A stretch of 64,000 bases of DNA, taken from positions 495,501 through 559,500 of the forward strand of contig NZ_CP089980.1 in assembly GCF_021389955.1 (NCBI RefSeq), in the 5' to 3' direction. The stretch is from Fulvivirga maritima. Its GTDB lineage: Bacteria; Bacteroidota; Bacteroidia; Cytophagales; Cyclobacteriaceae. Positions 18,437-27,366 of the stretch are shown here, piece by piece (the stretch's first letter is position 1; each line of letters opens with the position of its first letter). Both the position numbers and the translations under genes were made by a program. A model generated the notes under the pieces. It saw only the letters and a list, made by a program, of their open reading frames with translations. It did no database searches and was not told where the DNA came from.

Positions 18437-19840
18437 CTAACTAACAAACATTTTTTTATTAAAATTCACCAAAAAGAGCTGATCAGTAGCACGGGTTACG
18501 GCCGTATAAAGCCACCTCACATACTCTGCATCTATGCCGTCTTCTTTGAGATATCCCTGATCTACAAAAACAGCATTCCACTGCCCACCCTGAGATTTAT
18601 GACAGGTAAGGGCATAGGCAAATTTCACCTGCAAGGCATTCATATAAGGGTCCTTTTTTATTGCTTCCCTTCTTTCTCTTACTGAAGCCAGATCCTGATA
18701 GTCTTCACTCACCGCCTCATACAGCTCCCTGTTTTGCTCTGAAGTCAGAGAAGGTGTTTCTGAGTGCAGCGTATCCAGGATTACTTTAGCCTCAAAAGTG
18801 GTTTCGGTGGGGTAATCTACCATGCGCAGATGGAGCGTAGCAAAACGATAGCCATACATTTCCTCAAAAGACACAATCTTCATTACCTCCACAAAGTCAC
18901 CATTAGCCAGGAAGCTGCCAGGCACATCATCAGGTGTAAATAAATAGTTGTTCTTCACTATCATGAGCATTTCACCTACCTCCAGCTCTGATTCATAAAA
19001 GTGAATCCTATTTCTGATATATTGATTATAATTATTTGCCAGTTTGTTTGATCTGCAAATGATAATAGTATTCTCCATACCAAAATTATCATAAGCGTAC
19101 CTAAGGCCATCTTCCATTCGCTCACCTGTCATTTTAAATATATCCTGATGGCCTTTGGTGGTAAACTGAATCTGTGGCTTTTCAGTGGAAAGCAAATTTC
19201 TTAATCCTGTAGCATTCATTAGAATACCAGAATCCCCTTCCTGCCGCATCACTTCTGTAAGCATAGCATGATGCACTGAAGCAGAATATGCTCCTTCTAG
19301 GTAATCTTTATCTAAAGCAGGACTAATCAGCTGACCTACTGGCGGAAGCTGAGCATCATCTCCTATTAAAATAAGCTTATTACTTTCTTCAGAAAACACA
19401 AAATCAAACAAATCACTCAGCAAGCCCCTACTTCCATAACTCCTATCTTCATTGATCATAGACGCCTCATCTACTATAAAGACAGTGTTTTTAGAATAGT
19501 TCTTTTGTCGCTGAAAAGAGGGGCCTTCCGTCTCATTACCCACTTGTTTGTAAATTCGTTTATGAATAGTGAAAGCTACTCTATGAGCATATTGAGACAT
19601 CACCTTAGCCGCCCTACCTGTAGGCGCCATAAGTACAAACTTGGAGTTAAAAAGCGGCAATACCTGAGTAAGCGTACTTACTACAGTAGTTTTACCCGTA
19701 CCAGCATACCCCTTAATTATTAATACCGATTTTTCGCGCTTCTCTTCCAAAAAACGATCTACCTGTTCAAAGAGACGGAGCTGTCCCGGAGTAGGTTCAA
19801 AAGGAAATTTATTTTTTAATATCTGAGATGGTCTTGGCAT
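18437..19840 (-). CDS. RecD/Pif1-like DNA helicase
   Basis: A 467-residue superfamily 1 helicase. Motif I is GYAGTGKTT (K50), motif II is FIVDEASMI near 132, an SH3-like region lies near 290-340, and the C-terminal UvrD_C_2 part has VKFAYALTCHKSQGGQW and YTAVTRATDQL. It resembles the exodeoxyribonuclease V alpha-like helicases of Bacteroidota that lack RecB/RecC partners. It ends eight bases before the thioesterase gene and is probably transcribed with it. Likely role is in DNA repair. Confidence 0.88.
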   Translation of the reverse strand: MPRPSQILKNKFPFEPTPGQLRLFEQVDRFLEEKREKSVLIIKGYAGTGKTTVVSTLTQVLPLFNSKFVLMAPTGRAAKVMSQYAHRVAFTIHKRIYKQVGNETEGPSFQRQKNYSKNTVFIVDEASMINEDRSYGSRGLLSDLFDFVFSEESNKLILIGDDAQLPPVGQLISPALDKDYLEGAYSASVHHAMLTEVMRQEGDSGILMNATGLRNLLSTEKPQIQFTTKGHQDIFKMTGERMEDGLRYAYDNFGMENTIIICRSNKLANNYNQYIRNRIHFYESELEVGEMLMIVKNNYLFTPDDVPGSFLANGDFVEVMKIVSFEEMYGYRFATLHLRMVDYPTETTFEAKVILDTLHSETPSLTSEQNRELYEAVSEDYQDLASVRERREAIKKDPYMNALQVKFAYALTCHKSQGGQWNAVFVDQGYLKEDGIDAEYVRWLYTAVTRATDQLFLVNFNKKMFVS

Positions 19841-19848
19841 ATATTCTT

Positions 19849-20286
19849 TTAGTTCTCCGGAAAGATGGTAATCATAGTGGCACTGGCTTTAGCTATCAGC
19901 TTGCGTTGCTCAGCATTATACGCATACACTTCCGCTTCGCAAAAGTTCACTTTTTTACCTTGTTTTAAAACCCAGCCTTTAGCCCATAGTTTGTCCCCTA
20001 CTCCTGGGTTAAGATAAGACACTTTTAGTTCGCCAGTAACCACATGTTGATCATCAGCCAACAGCGTGTAAGCTGCAAACCCCATAGTGCTATCTGCCAG
20101 GGTAGCTATCACTCCGCCATGTACTACTCCTTTTTGCTGCAAGTGCATCTCCTCCAGCTCTAACCAGCCCTCAGTGCTTCCCTCTTCAATCTCTGATAAA
20201 GAAAAATGAATATGTTTCATGAAAAACTGACGTTCCAAAAACTTCTCTACGCGACTTTTGTAATTAGGATTATAGGTTTTAAGCAT
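19849..20286 (-). CDS. PaaI-family hotdog thioesterase
   Basis: A 145-residue hotdog-fold acyl-CoA thioesterase. The VVHGGVIATLADSTMGFAA segment (about 54-72) holds the HGG and catalytic acidic residue typical of the family. I chose the ATG at 20286; the longer start at 20307 adds seven poorly supported residues. The preferred acyl-CoA is unknown. Confidence 0.86.
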   Translation of the reverse strand: MLKTYNPNYKSRVEKFLERQFFMKHIHFSLSEIEEGSTEGWLELEEMHLQQKGVVHGGVIATLADSTMGFAAYTLLADDQHVVTGELKVSYLNPGVGDKLWAKGWVLKQGKKVNFCEAEVYAYNAEQRKLIAKASATMITIFPEN

Positions 20287-20311
20287 ATTTAGTAATTTAA
20301 CTATCAAATTT

Positions 20312-20319
20312 TAGATTTG
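20312..20319 (+). promoter_or_regulatory. -7 promoter element (TAGATTTG) before the Nudix gene
   Basis: An exact TAnnTTTG match 53 bases ahead of the start codon at 20372, in the divergent gap after the thioesterase gene. Confidence 0.5.
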
Positions 20320-20371
20320 TGAAAAGGAGATCCTTAAATCAAATTTAGGGGAGAATCCTCAACAATTAAAA

Positions 20372-20851
20372 ATGAAAAACATCGTTGAACAATCATTTGG
20401 CAACAAAATAAGATTAAGAGTTTGTGGCCTATGCTTTAAACAGGATGGGCTCTTGCTTGTTAAACACGAAGGCGTAGGCTCAGAAGGAATTCTATGGGCG
20501 CCTCCTGGCGGTGGTGTAGAGTTTGGAGAAAGTGCAGAGGATGCATTAACGAGAGAATTTGAAGAAGAAACAGGCCTAAAAGTAGAGGTGAAAGAATTTC
20601 TGTTTGCCAATGAAGTAATTACGCCGCCACTACATGCTGTGGAGTTATTTTTTTTGGTAGAAATTAGTTCTGGCATGCTCGGCTTAGGTACTGACCCTGA
20701 GTTAAGTAAAGAAAATCAGATAATGAGAGATATTAAGTTTGTGACTTTCTCAGAATTACAGATTATGGATACAAAAACAATACATAATACACTTCATGGA
20801 GTGAGTAACAAAAAAACGCTTATAAATATGCGCGGCTATTTTAAATTTTGA
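20372..20851 (+). CDS. Nudix hydrolase
   Basis: A 159-residue Nudix protein. The full box G-x5-E-x7-REUxEExGU is seen as GGGVEFGESAEDALTR then EFEEETGL (about residues 48-70). It stands alone between the thioesterase and a membrane protein gene. Substrate unknown. Confidence 0.88.
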   Translation: MKNIVEQSFGNKIRLRVCGLCFKQDGLLLVKHEGVGSEGILWAPPGGGVEFGESAEDALTREFEEETGLKVEVKEFLFANEVITPPLHAVELFFLVEISSGMLGLGTDPELSKENQIMRDIKFVTFSELQIMDTKTIHNTLHGVSNKKTLINMRGYFKF

Positions 20852-20934
20852 TCATAATTGCATAAAATAGCGGTTTAATATATTATGTATTGCAATTCAA
20901 AAGTTTTATTATTGCACCAAAAAAATCCTAGAAA

Positions 20935-21744
20935 ATGAATGTCACCAAAATCGTTTCTTTAATATTATTCATTTGCAGCGTTAGTTTGGCTGTCTATTTA
21001 ACTAGAGACATCACCACTAAAATCGAGGCAAAAGAAAGAATAGCTAGCCAAGAAGCAGCTGTTATTTATAAACTACAACTTATCAGGGAAGCTGAAACGG
21101 CATATCAGGAGGTAAACGGAAAATACACCAGTGACTGGGATAAACTAGCTGATTTTATTAAAAATGGCCAGTTCCCAATAATTGAAAGAAAAGAAGAAAT
21201 TTTCACTCTAGCCTACGGTGCAGATAGCACAGTAGTAACCTATGACACCTTGGGTATGATACCTGCCAAAGAAAGAATCTTCTACGAAACTCATAACGTA
21301 ACTGCAGCCAACCACGGTATTTTTGTTAAATTTGTTGCTAAGCTAGGTGATCAGGTAACAAAAAACAGCAGTGCCTACGTTTTGAAGCAAGAGGGAAAAA
21401 ACTCTACTCATAAATTCAGAGACAATGGTAAGGTGGTAAAAATAGAAGATGTGAAGCCTGGACAAGAGCTTAATAAAGGAGATCTTTTAATGACTCTTGA
21501 AGAAACCAGATTTAACCCTAACACTGATCTTAGTAAACTAGCTTACGTACCTGGATACGAGGACGTAAAATTTGAAATATACGCTGCCCAATTAGATAAA
21601 AATGGAACCGCGGTAAATGTGATTGAGGTTAAAAACCCTCAACCATTCGACGAAACCAGAAAAGAAGATGCTGATAGTAAAAACAGACGTCCTCTTAGAT
21701 TTGGTAGCAGAACAGATGTAACAACTTCAGGAAACTGGGAATAA
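20935..21744 (+). CDS. membrane-anchored protein of unknown function, paired with DUF3822
   Basis: A 269-residue protein with one N-terminal membrane segment (about 5-23), an amphipathic alpha helix (about 25-55) and a YQEVNGKYTSDWDKL motif reminiscent of pseudopilins, followed by a globular domain to about 225 and a basic, disordered tail. I do not recognise a named family. The DUF3822 gene starts four bases after its stop and coaD follows, an arrangement that suggests the first two work together at the inner membrane. Confidence 0.65.
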   Translation: MNVTKIVSLILFICSVSLAVYLTRDITTKIEAKERIASQEAAVIYKLQLIREAETAYQEVNGKYTSDWDKLADFIKNGQFPIIERKEEIFTLAYGADSTVVTYDTLGMIPAKERIFYETHNVTAANHGIFVKFVAKLGDQVTKNSSAYVLKQEGKNSTHKFRDNGKVVKIEDVKPGQELNKGDLLMTLEETRFNPNTDLSKLAYVPGYEDVKFEIYAAQLDKNGTAVNVIEVKNPQPFDETRKEDADSKNRRPLRFGSRTDVTTSGNWE

Positions 21745-21748
21745 AATT

Positions 21749-22636
21749 TTGGATACAACTACAGCCAGCTATAAGCTCATAAAGAAAATAAAAGATGAAA
21801 AGTTTGATGTAGACAAACTTCATCTTTACAATCTTATGGTTCAAATAGGAATCAGAGACTTACAGGTGGCTGTAGTAGATTCTACCAGCAACCGTACACT
21901 CTTGCTCGAAGATTATGTTCTTGCAAGTGCTAAAACTCACTCACAGTTCTTAACGATCCTACAATCTCTTTTTGAAGAACACCACCTCCTAATGGCCGGG
22001 TTCTGGAAAAACGTAAGGATAAGTCTTAAGAATAGTAAATTCTCTCTTGTTCCTTCTTCTCTCTTTGTAAAAGAGGCCGCTGTAGACTACTTAAAGTTAA
22101 ACAGCAAGGTAAACACTGACATAGAAGAGGTGCTATATTACAAGCATATAAAATCAGATGCTATCTGTATTTTTGCGGTAAATAGAAACCTTCACTCTTG
22201 GATTAAAGGCTTATACCCTAACGCAGATGTAGGCTTCATCCATCAGTCAAGTGCACTGATAGAAGGAATAACCAACTTCGAACAATCTAATAAGAAAAAT
22301 ACTCTCTATTTATATATTGACCGTTTCAAGCTGCACATTCTCACCTTGAAAAACAATAAGCTGGAGTATTACAATCAATTTTCTATAAAGCAATTCAACG
22401 ACTACATTAAGTACATTATGCTGGTAATGAAAGGATTACAGAAAAACCAGCAAAAGAGTGATGTAGTACTTTGGGGTTATATAGGAAAACAATCTCCTCA
22501 TTATCAGGAATTCTATAAGTTCATTAAGAACATTTCCTTTGGAGACAGACCTTCATACCTAAACTTTGGTTACCTATTTGATGAAGTACAAGACCATCAT
22601 TATTTTGATCTGTACAGTATTCATTTGTGTGACTAA
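21749..22636 (+). CDS. DUF3822 family protein
   Basis: A 295-residue protein matching DUF3822, a Bacteroidota family resembling actin-fold pilus assembly proteins. There is no signal peptide. It starts with TTG at 21749, right after the upstream membrane protein gene. Pairing with a pseudopilin-like anchor would suit such a role, but this is inference. coaD begins 15 bases downstream. Confidence 0.72.
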   Translation: MDTTTASYKLIKKIKDEKFDVDKLHLYNLMVQIGIRDLQVAVVDSTSNRTLLLEDYVLASAKTHSQFLTILQSLFEEHHLLMAGFWKNVRISLKNSKFSLVPSSLFVKEAAVDYLKLNSKVNTDIEEVLYYKHIKSDAICIFAVNRNLHSWIKGLYPNADVGFIHQSSALIEGITNFEQSNKKNTLYLYIDRFKLHILTLKNNKLEYYNQFSIKQFNDYIKYIMLVMKGLQKNQQKSDVVLWGYIGKQSPHYQEFYKFIKNISFGDRPSYLNFGYLFDEVQDHHYFDLYSIHLCD

Positions 22637-22651
22637 CCATTACTTTTCCTC

Positions 22652-23113
22652 ATGAAAAAAACAGCTGTTTTTCCTGGCTCCTTTGATCCTTTTACGAGAG
22701 GACATGAGGACATAGTACTGCGTGGCCTAACGCTTTTTGATGAAATCATTATAGCCATAGGGCATAATAGCAAGAAAACCAATCGCTACTTTGAAATAGA
22801 GGTGATGGTAGAGCTTATAGAGCAGACTTTCAGCAATCATGATAATATAAAAGTGGTAGTTTATAACGAGCTTACCGCTGATCTGGCCAGAAAGCACAAC
22901 GCGAACTACCTGCTTAGAGGCCTAAGAAATACTACTGACTTTGAATATGAAAACAGCATTGCTCAGGTAAACAAATACCTTTATGAGCATCTTGAGTCTG
23001 TATTTTTGATTACTTCTCCGGAATTAGCAGCTATAAGTAGCTCCATTATCAGGGAAGTTCACAGATATGGAGGAAATGTTGATGATTTCATCCCCTACAA
23101 ACTTCCCAAATAA
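22652..23113 (+). CDS. coaD: phosphopantetheine adenylyltransferase
   Basis: Penultimate step of coenzyme A synthesis: adenylates 4'-phosphopantetheine. The 153 residues begin with AVFPGSFDPFTRGHEDI, including the T15-x-G-H18 nucleotidyl transferase motif, and end with the ISSSIIRE motif. Length and motifs are canonical. Confidence 0.97.
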   Translation: MKKTAVFPGSFDPFTRGHEDIVLRGLTLFDEIIIAIGHNSKKTNRYFEIEVMVELIEQTFSNHDNIKVVVYNELTADLARKHNANYLLRGLRNTTDFEYENSIAQVNKYLYEHLESVFLITSPELAAISSSIIREVHRYGGNVDDFIPYKLPK

Positions 23114-23129
23114 GATTATTCTCCAAGAA

Positions 23130-23822
23130 TTATAGTTTGGCTTCTTCTGCCTGCTTCTCTTTCTTAAAATAGCAGTCAAATACAAAACCTATAGATTTGT
23201 AAGAATCCTGTAAGGCATGAAAAACTTCCTTTCGGGTCATCCATCTTACTTCTTCAATATCCTCTTCGGTCTGGGGCTTCATCTTAGAATCCTTAACTAT
23301 ATCCATAGTATACCATGAAGTTTTCTTCAGGATTCTGCGTTTCTTCATAGTGTAGGTATGCCAGGTAGTACAGATTTTATCATTTAACTCTACCTTAACA
23401 TTGCACTCTTCCTGCACTTCCCTTACTGCGGCCTCACGGATACTTTCGCCCTTATCGAGCTTTCCTTTAGGCAAGTCCCATTTTTTGAGTCTATAGATCA
23501 TAAGGATTTTATCCTTTTTTCTCACCAGCCCACCAGCCGCCTTTATGACTTTAAATTTCTTCTTCAGAAATTTCTTCATATCATCATAATCGTCAATAGT
23601 AAGGGTGATAGAAATAAGCCCTTGCGGCACGGTAGTATCCAATAGATCAAAAAGCTGATCCAGGTCTTCGCGCTTAGCATGCTTTATCCACACTCTATGC
23701 AATAACTTGGCCTGAGTAATAGGCTCAATTTCTGCATTAATTATATTATTGAATTCACTCTTATTTGGCCTTTCTGAGGACCGCACAAGCTGAACAGGAA
23801 TGTCATTGATGAATAGGTTCAT
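23130..23822 (-). CDS. Nudix hydrolase with N-terminal extension
   Basis: A 230-residue protein. The C-terminal half is a Nudix domain with the box GKLDKGESIREAAVREV then QEECNV (about 138-160). The N-terminal 90 residues form a separate small domain seen in Bacteroidota homologues. It is convergent with coaD and divergent from pyrE. The substrate is unknown. Confidence 0.86.
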   Translation of the reverse strand: MNLFINDIPVQLVRSSERPNKSEFNNIINAEIEPITQAKLLHRVWIKHAKREDLDQLFDLLDTTVPQGLISITLTIDDYDDMKKFLKKKFKVIKAAGGLVRKKDKILMIYRLKKWDLPKGKLDKGESIREAAVREVQEECNVKVELNDKICTTWHTYTMKKRRILKKTSWYTMDIVKDSKMKPQTEEDIEEVRWMTRKEVFHALQDSYKSIGFVFDCYFKKEKQAEEAKL

Positions 23823-23924
23823 CTAAGAATAATTAGTCTGATCACAAATGAAAAAAATATTTGGCAGCGCGCCAATAGAATTTAAGTTTTTTAATCCATA
23901 TTTTCGCAAGCAAAAGTTTTTATC

Positions 23925-24560
23925 ATGTCTACAGATATCGGATATACTATTGCGGCCAAGCTTTTGGATATAGAAGCCATTAAACTCAACCTTGATGATC
24001 CTTTCACCTGGAGTTCTGGCTGGAAATCACCTATTTATTGTGATAATCGCCTTTCTTTATCATATCCAGAAACAAGAACCTTAATAAAAGAGGCCTTAGC
24101 TAACACCATAAAAGAAAATTACCCAGAGGTAGAAGCCATAGCAGGTGTAGCCACAGCAGGAATTCCTCAAGGTGCATTAGTGGCTGAGGCGCTAGGAGTA
24201 CCTTTTATATACGTGAGATCTAAGCCCAAAGGTCATGGAATGGAAAACATGATAGAGGGCAAAATCACCGAAGAACAAAAGGTAGTAGTTATAGAAGACC
24301 TGGTATCTACCGGAGGCAGCTCCCTGAAAGCCGTAGAAGCCCTTAGAGAAGCTAAAATGGAAGTACTGGGCATGGCTGCCATATTTACTTATGGATTTGA
24401 TGTAGCCACTGAAAACTTCAGCAATGCTGACGTGCCTTTAGTATGCTTAAGCAATTATGGATTATTAATTGAAGAAGCCTTAAAAAGAGGATATGTAAGT
24501 GATGACCAGATTGAATCTCTTAAAGAATGGAGAAGCAACCCTGGTAGCTGGAGACAGTAA
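23925..24560 (+). CDS. pyrE: orotate phosphoribosyltransferase
   Basis: Pyrimidine synthesis: orotate plus PRPP gives orotidine 5'-phosphate. The 211 residues include FTWSSGWKSPIYCDNR near 28, the conserved GVATAGIPQGA and the PRPP loop VVVIEDLVSTGGSS near 121. It is monocistronic and convergent with the TIGR02757 gene, one base apart. Confidence 0.96.
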   Translation: MSTDIGYTIAAKLLDIEAIKLNLDDPFTWSSGWKSPIYCDNRLSLSYPETRTLIKEALANTIKENYPEVEAIAGVATAGIPQGALVAEALGVPFIYVRSKPKGHGMENMIEGKITEEQKVVVIEDLVSTGGSSLKAVEALREAKMEVLGMAAIFTYGFDVATENFSNADVPLVCLSNYGLLIEEALKRGYVSDDQIESLKEWRSNPGSWRQ

Positions 24561-24561
24561 T

Positions 24562-25344
24562 CTAAAATTTCTCTTCTACCCCAAGACCAAACAGGGCAAA
24601 GTCATATTTAACAGGGTCTTCAGCATCAAACTTTTTTAGGTGAGCCGTTAGTTCTACTGCGGTTTGCCAATCAGTTTGCTTTCTGGTAATAAGGCCCAGT
24701 TTTCTGGCCACTCTATCTACATGTAAATCACAAGGACAAACCAGCTGGCTGGGCTTAATCTTTTCCCAAAAGCCAAAATCCACTCCTTTATTATCTTTTC
24801 TGACCATCCAGCGCAAAAACATATTGATGCGTTTGCAGGCAGACTTTCTTTCGGGAGTAGCTATGTGCTTTCTGGTACGCTGAGGCGCATCTTCAAGGCT
24901 GAAAAACTGATTATGAAAGTTCTTGAGCCCTGCCTCAACAGTCTCATCATCTTCACCCAAGCCAATTAAAAAGGCCTCTTCTAATGATTCATGCTTTTCA
25001 TAAAAGCTTCTGAAGTATTCTATAAAATATAAAGTATCAGTAGCATTAAAAGTGCGATGTTTAAAGGCAAGAAACCTCTTCAGATCACTATCTTCATGAT
25101 TCATTATAAAATCATAAGGAGCATTATCCATCAAAGCAAACAGCTCCTTGCATTTATTGATAATAGTAATGCGTTGCCCCCAAGCCAGTACAGCAGCAAT
25201 AAAGCCTGAGATCTCTATATCTTGCTTATTTTTATACAGATGAGGGATAGATACCGGATCATTAATAATAAAACCCGGCTGATTATACTCCTCCACCTTA
25301 GTATCTAAAAAATGCTTTAGCTTTTCAGTATCGGCTATATTCAA
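24562..25344 (-). CDS. TIGR02757 family protein
   Basis: A 260-residue protein of the TIGR02757 family, mainly found in Bacteroidota. The segment VCPCDLHVDRVARKLGLI near 215 resembles the catalytic helix region of HhH-GPD base-excision glycosylases, which hints at DNA repair, but no experimental role is known to me. It is three bases downstream of the LysM gene and so in the same operon. Confidence 0.8.
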   Translation of the reverse strand: MNIADTEKLKHFLDTKVEEYNQPGFIINDPVSIPHLYKNKQDIEISGFIAAVLAWGQRITIINKCKELFALMDNAPYDFIMNHEDSDLKRFLAFKHRTFNATDTLYFIEYFRSFYEKHESLEEAFLIGLGEDDETVEAGLKNFHNQFFSLEDAPQRTRKHIATPERKSACKRINMFLRWMVRKDNKGVDFGFWEKIKPSQLVCPCDLHVDRVARKLGLITRKQTDWQTAVELTAHLKKFDAEDPVKYDFALFGLGVEEKF

Positions 25345-25347
25345 AAT

Positions 25348-26508
25348 CTACTGAGGGATGTATGAAACAGAAACACGAAATTTAGGATCTATAGCTCCCA
25401 AACGATCATACGCTGACTTAGATATTTTAATAAGGACATTTTCATTCACTCCAGTATCAGGCAGTTTACCCATCACCCTTACAAACACCTCTTGCCCGTT
25501 CATTTCATTTCTTACCTTCATTATTGTACCTATCTTGGCCGTTCTGTGTAAGGCCAGGTATTTACGGGTATTTTCAGAACCCTCTATAAGCTGAGCATTT
25601 CCTGACTCTAAAACCTCTTTTTTAAATGTGGTTTCCCCTTCTGATACTGAGGAACTGGTAGCTGTACTATCCTTTTTGCGGTTTACTGTAGGAAATTCAT
25701 TGCTGCTGGTGGTGGTAGATTCATCCACCTTCAGCTGATCTGAAAGGCGTAATACAGGCCTCTGCGCTACTACTTCCTGAGTTACCGCTCTGGCAGATAT
25801 TTTACCTACAATTAACTTCTGACCTACGCTAATATTATAATCAGGAAGATCATTCCATTTTGAAAGATCTTGCAGGGACACATCATATTTCTTTGACAAT
25901 GAATATAACGTCTCGCCGGCTTCTACCACATGCGTATTTTCTTCCACTTCGCTTGAAGATGGCTGAGTAACTACTCTCTCTCTATCTACAGCAGGAGCAG
26001 ATTGTTTAATGATTAACTCCTGACCTATATCCAATATATTGTCTTTTAAGTTATTCCAACTTTTAAGGTCATCAATACTTACATTATACTGTCGAGAAAT
26101 AGAATAAACCGTTTCTTTTGGCTTTACCACGTGTATAATTTGCTCTGGCTTTTTACCTGGATCATTAGCTACTACTGCTGTCTCCTTTTCAACTTCCCTA
26201 ACTGGTGCCGCAGGGGTATCCTTAGGCTTTGAAGCTACCAGTTTTGCTTTGGATTTTTCATAAGGAATCTTCACTATCTGCCCTACTTCCAAACCAAACT
26301 CTACAGGTGGGTTTTGCTTAATAATATTGTATATAGAAACATTATATCTTCTAGACAAAGAATATAAAGTTTCGCTATTCTCCACTTTATGAAGAATTAA
26401 TGTTTTGCCATTCGTCTTTTCTACCCCTACAGAATCTTTAAGACTAAGAAATTCTGCATGAGCAATAGAACTAAAACCGATAAGCGCAACTATTAAAAAA
26501 TATTTCAT
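25348..26508 (-). CDS. secreted protein with three LysM domains and RlpA-like C-terminus
   Basis: A 386-residue exported protein with a signal peptide (1-18, ending SIAHA), LysM domains at about 39-82, 124-168 and 192-235 (each with the TLYSLS-x-YNVS pattern), a low-complexity S/T linker, and a C-terminal double-psi beta-barrel-like region (about 305-386) with GTIMKVRNEMNGQEVFVRV. LysM repeats bind peptidoglycan, so it is probably a cell-wall-associated periplasmic protein. The RlpA-type assignment is by motif. Confidence 0.85.
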   Translation of the reverse strand: MKYFLIVALIGFSSIAHAEFLSLKDSVGVEKTNGKTLILHKVENSETLYSLSRRYNVSIYNIIKQNPPVEFGLEVGQIVKIPYEKSKAKLVASKPKDTPAAPVREVEKETAVVANDPGKKPEQIIHVVKPKETVYSISRQYNVSIDDLKSWNNLKDNILDIGQELIIKQSAPAVDRERVVTQPSSSEVEENTHVVEAGETLYSLSKKYDVSLQDLSKWNDLPDYNISVGQKLIVGKISARAVTQEVVAQRPVLRLSDQLKVDESTTTSSNEFPTVNRKKDSTATSSSVSEGETTFKKEVLESGNAQLIEGSENTRKYLALHRTAKIGTIMKVRNEMNGQEVFVRVMGKLPDTGVNENVLIKISKSAYDRLGAIDPKFRVSVSYIPQ

Positions 26509-26558
26509 TTATATCTACTTCTTTTTAACAGATAAATAACAATCCGATGTATAAAATA

Positions 26559-27344
26559 TTATACGTCAGCCATCAATAATTGATATACAAAAAGCTCAGA
26601 ATTCTCTTTTACAAAGATAAGCTGGTCATCATAAATGAAGAAAGTATCATCTGCAATTCCCGGCAGGTCTTTACCAATAACTTCTTGCAAAAGGAGATTT
26701 CCTTGCCTGTCCATTACCACCAAATTATTCGTTAAACCCTTATTTTCAGCATAATAATAAGAAATTATTACAAAAGTTTCATTTTCAAAATAGTGAACAC
26801 CTTTCTCAGACTCTATTTGCCACTTTTTTTGTATGAATTTATGTACAGTTTCAAAATGCTTTGTGTTTTGCTGATAGTAAAACGGCTGAACTATTGATTT
26901 ATTTCGATGTTCATCATCAACTATTGAACCAACTTCATTACCAGAAACCAGACCAAGCGTAAGTTGTTCTTCCTTGCCCTTTATTTCGAACAAAAGTCTA
27001 TCATTCACCGCTTTAAGCAGTCTTACATCTTCTTGAGTCCAAATTACTTTTTCAGCACTAATGGAATACGAAAAAAAATCCTTGTAATCAGGATTATCCT
27101 TCCCTCCGTAAGTGTAAAACAAAGCATTATCATTATGAATATGCGCTGCACTAATCCACCAGTTTTCCTCAAAACGCAGGCCTTCAAATACAAATGCCTC
27201 TTTATTTAAATCGAGCAAACTATATTCTACCACGAACTGATCCGGATGCCGCACCTCTATTAGTAATGACTGGTCTGAGGATGAAATGATATTCCAAACT
27301 TTACCTTCAAACAAATATGAAAAATTAAGATTGAGCTTTCTCAC
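26559..27344 (-). CDS. DUF4905 family protein
   Basis: A 261-residue soluble protein without a signal peptide, made of repeating beta-strand blades (LLIEVRHPD, NALFYTYGG, VHYFENETFVI) suggesting a propeller. I recall it as DUF4905 of Cytophagales. No function known. It precedes the LysM gene by 50 bases and is divergent from the NfeD gene by 22 bases. Confidence 0.65.
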   Translation of the reverse strand: MRKLNLNFSYLFEGKVWNIISSSDQSLLIEVRHPDQFVVEYSLLDLNKEAFVFEGLRFEENWWISAAHIHNDNALFYTYGGKDNPDYKDFFSYSISAEKVIWTQEDVRLLKAVNDRLLFEIKGKEEQLTLGLVSGNEVGSIVDDEHRNKSIVQPFYYQQNTKHFETVHKFIQKKWQIESEKGVHYFENETFVIISYYYAENKGLTNNLVVMDRQGNLLLQEVIGKDLPGIADDTFFIYDDQLIFVKENSELFVYQLLMADV

Positions 27345-27366
27345 ATGCTGATTTATTTGTTATTTT

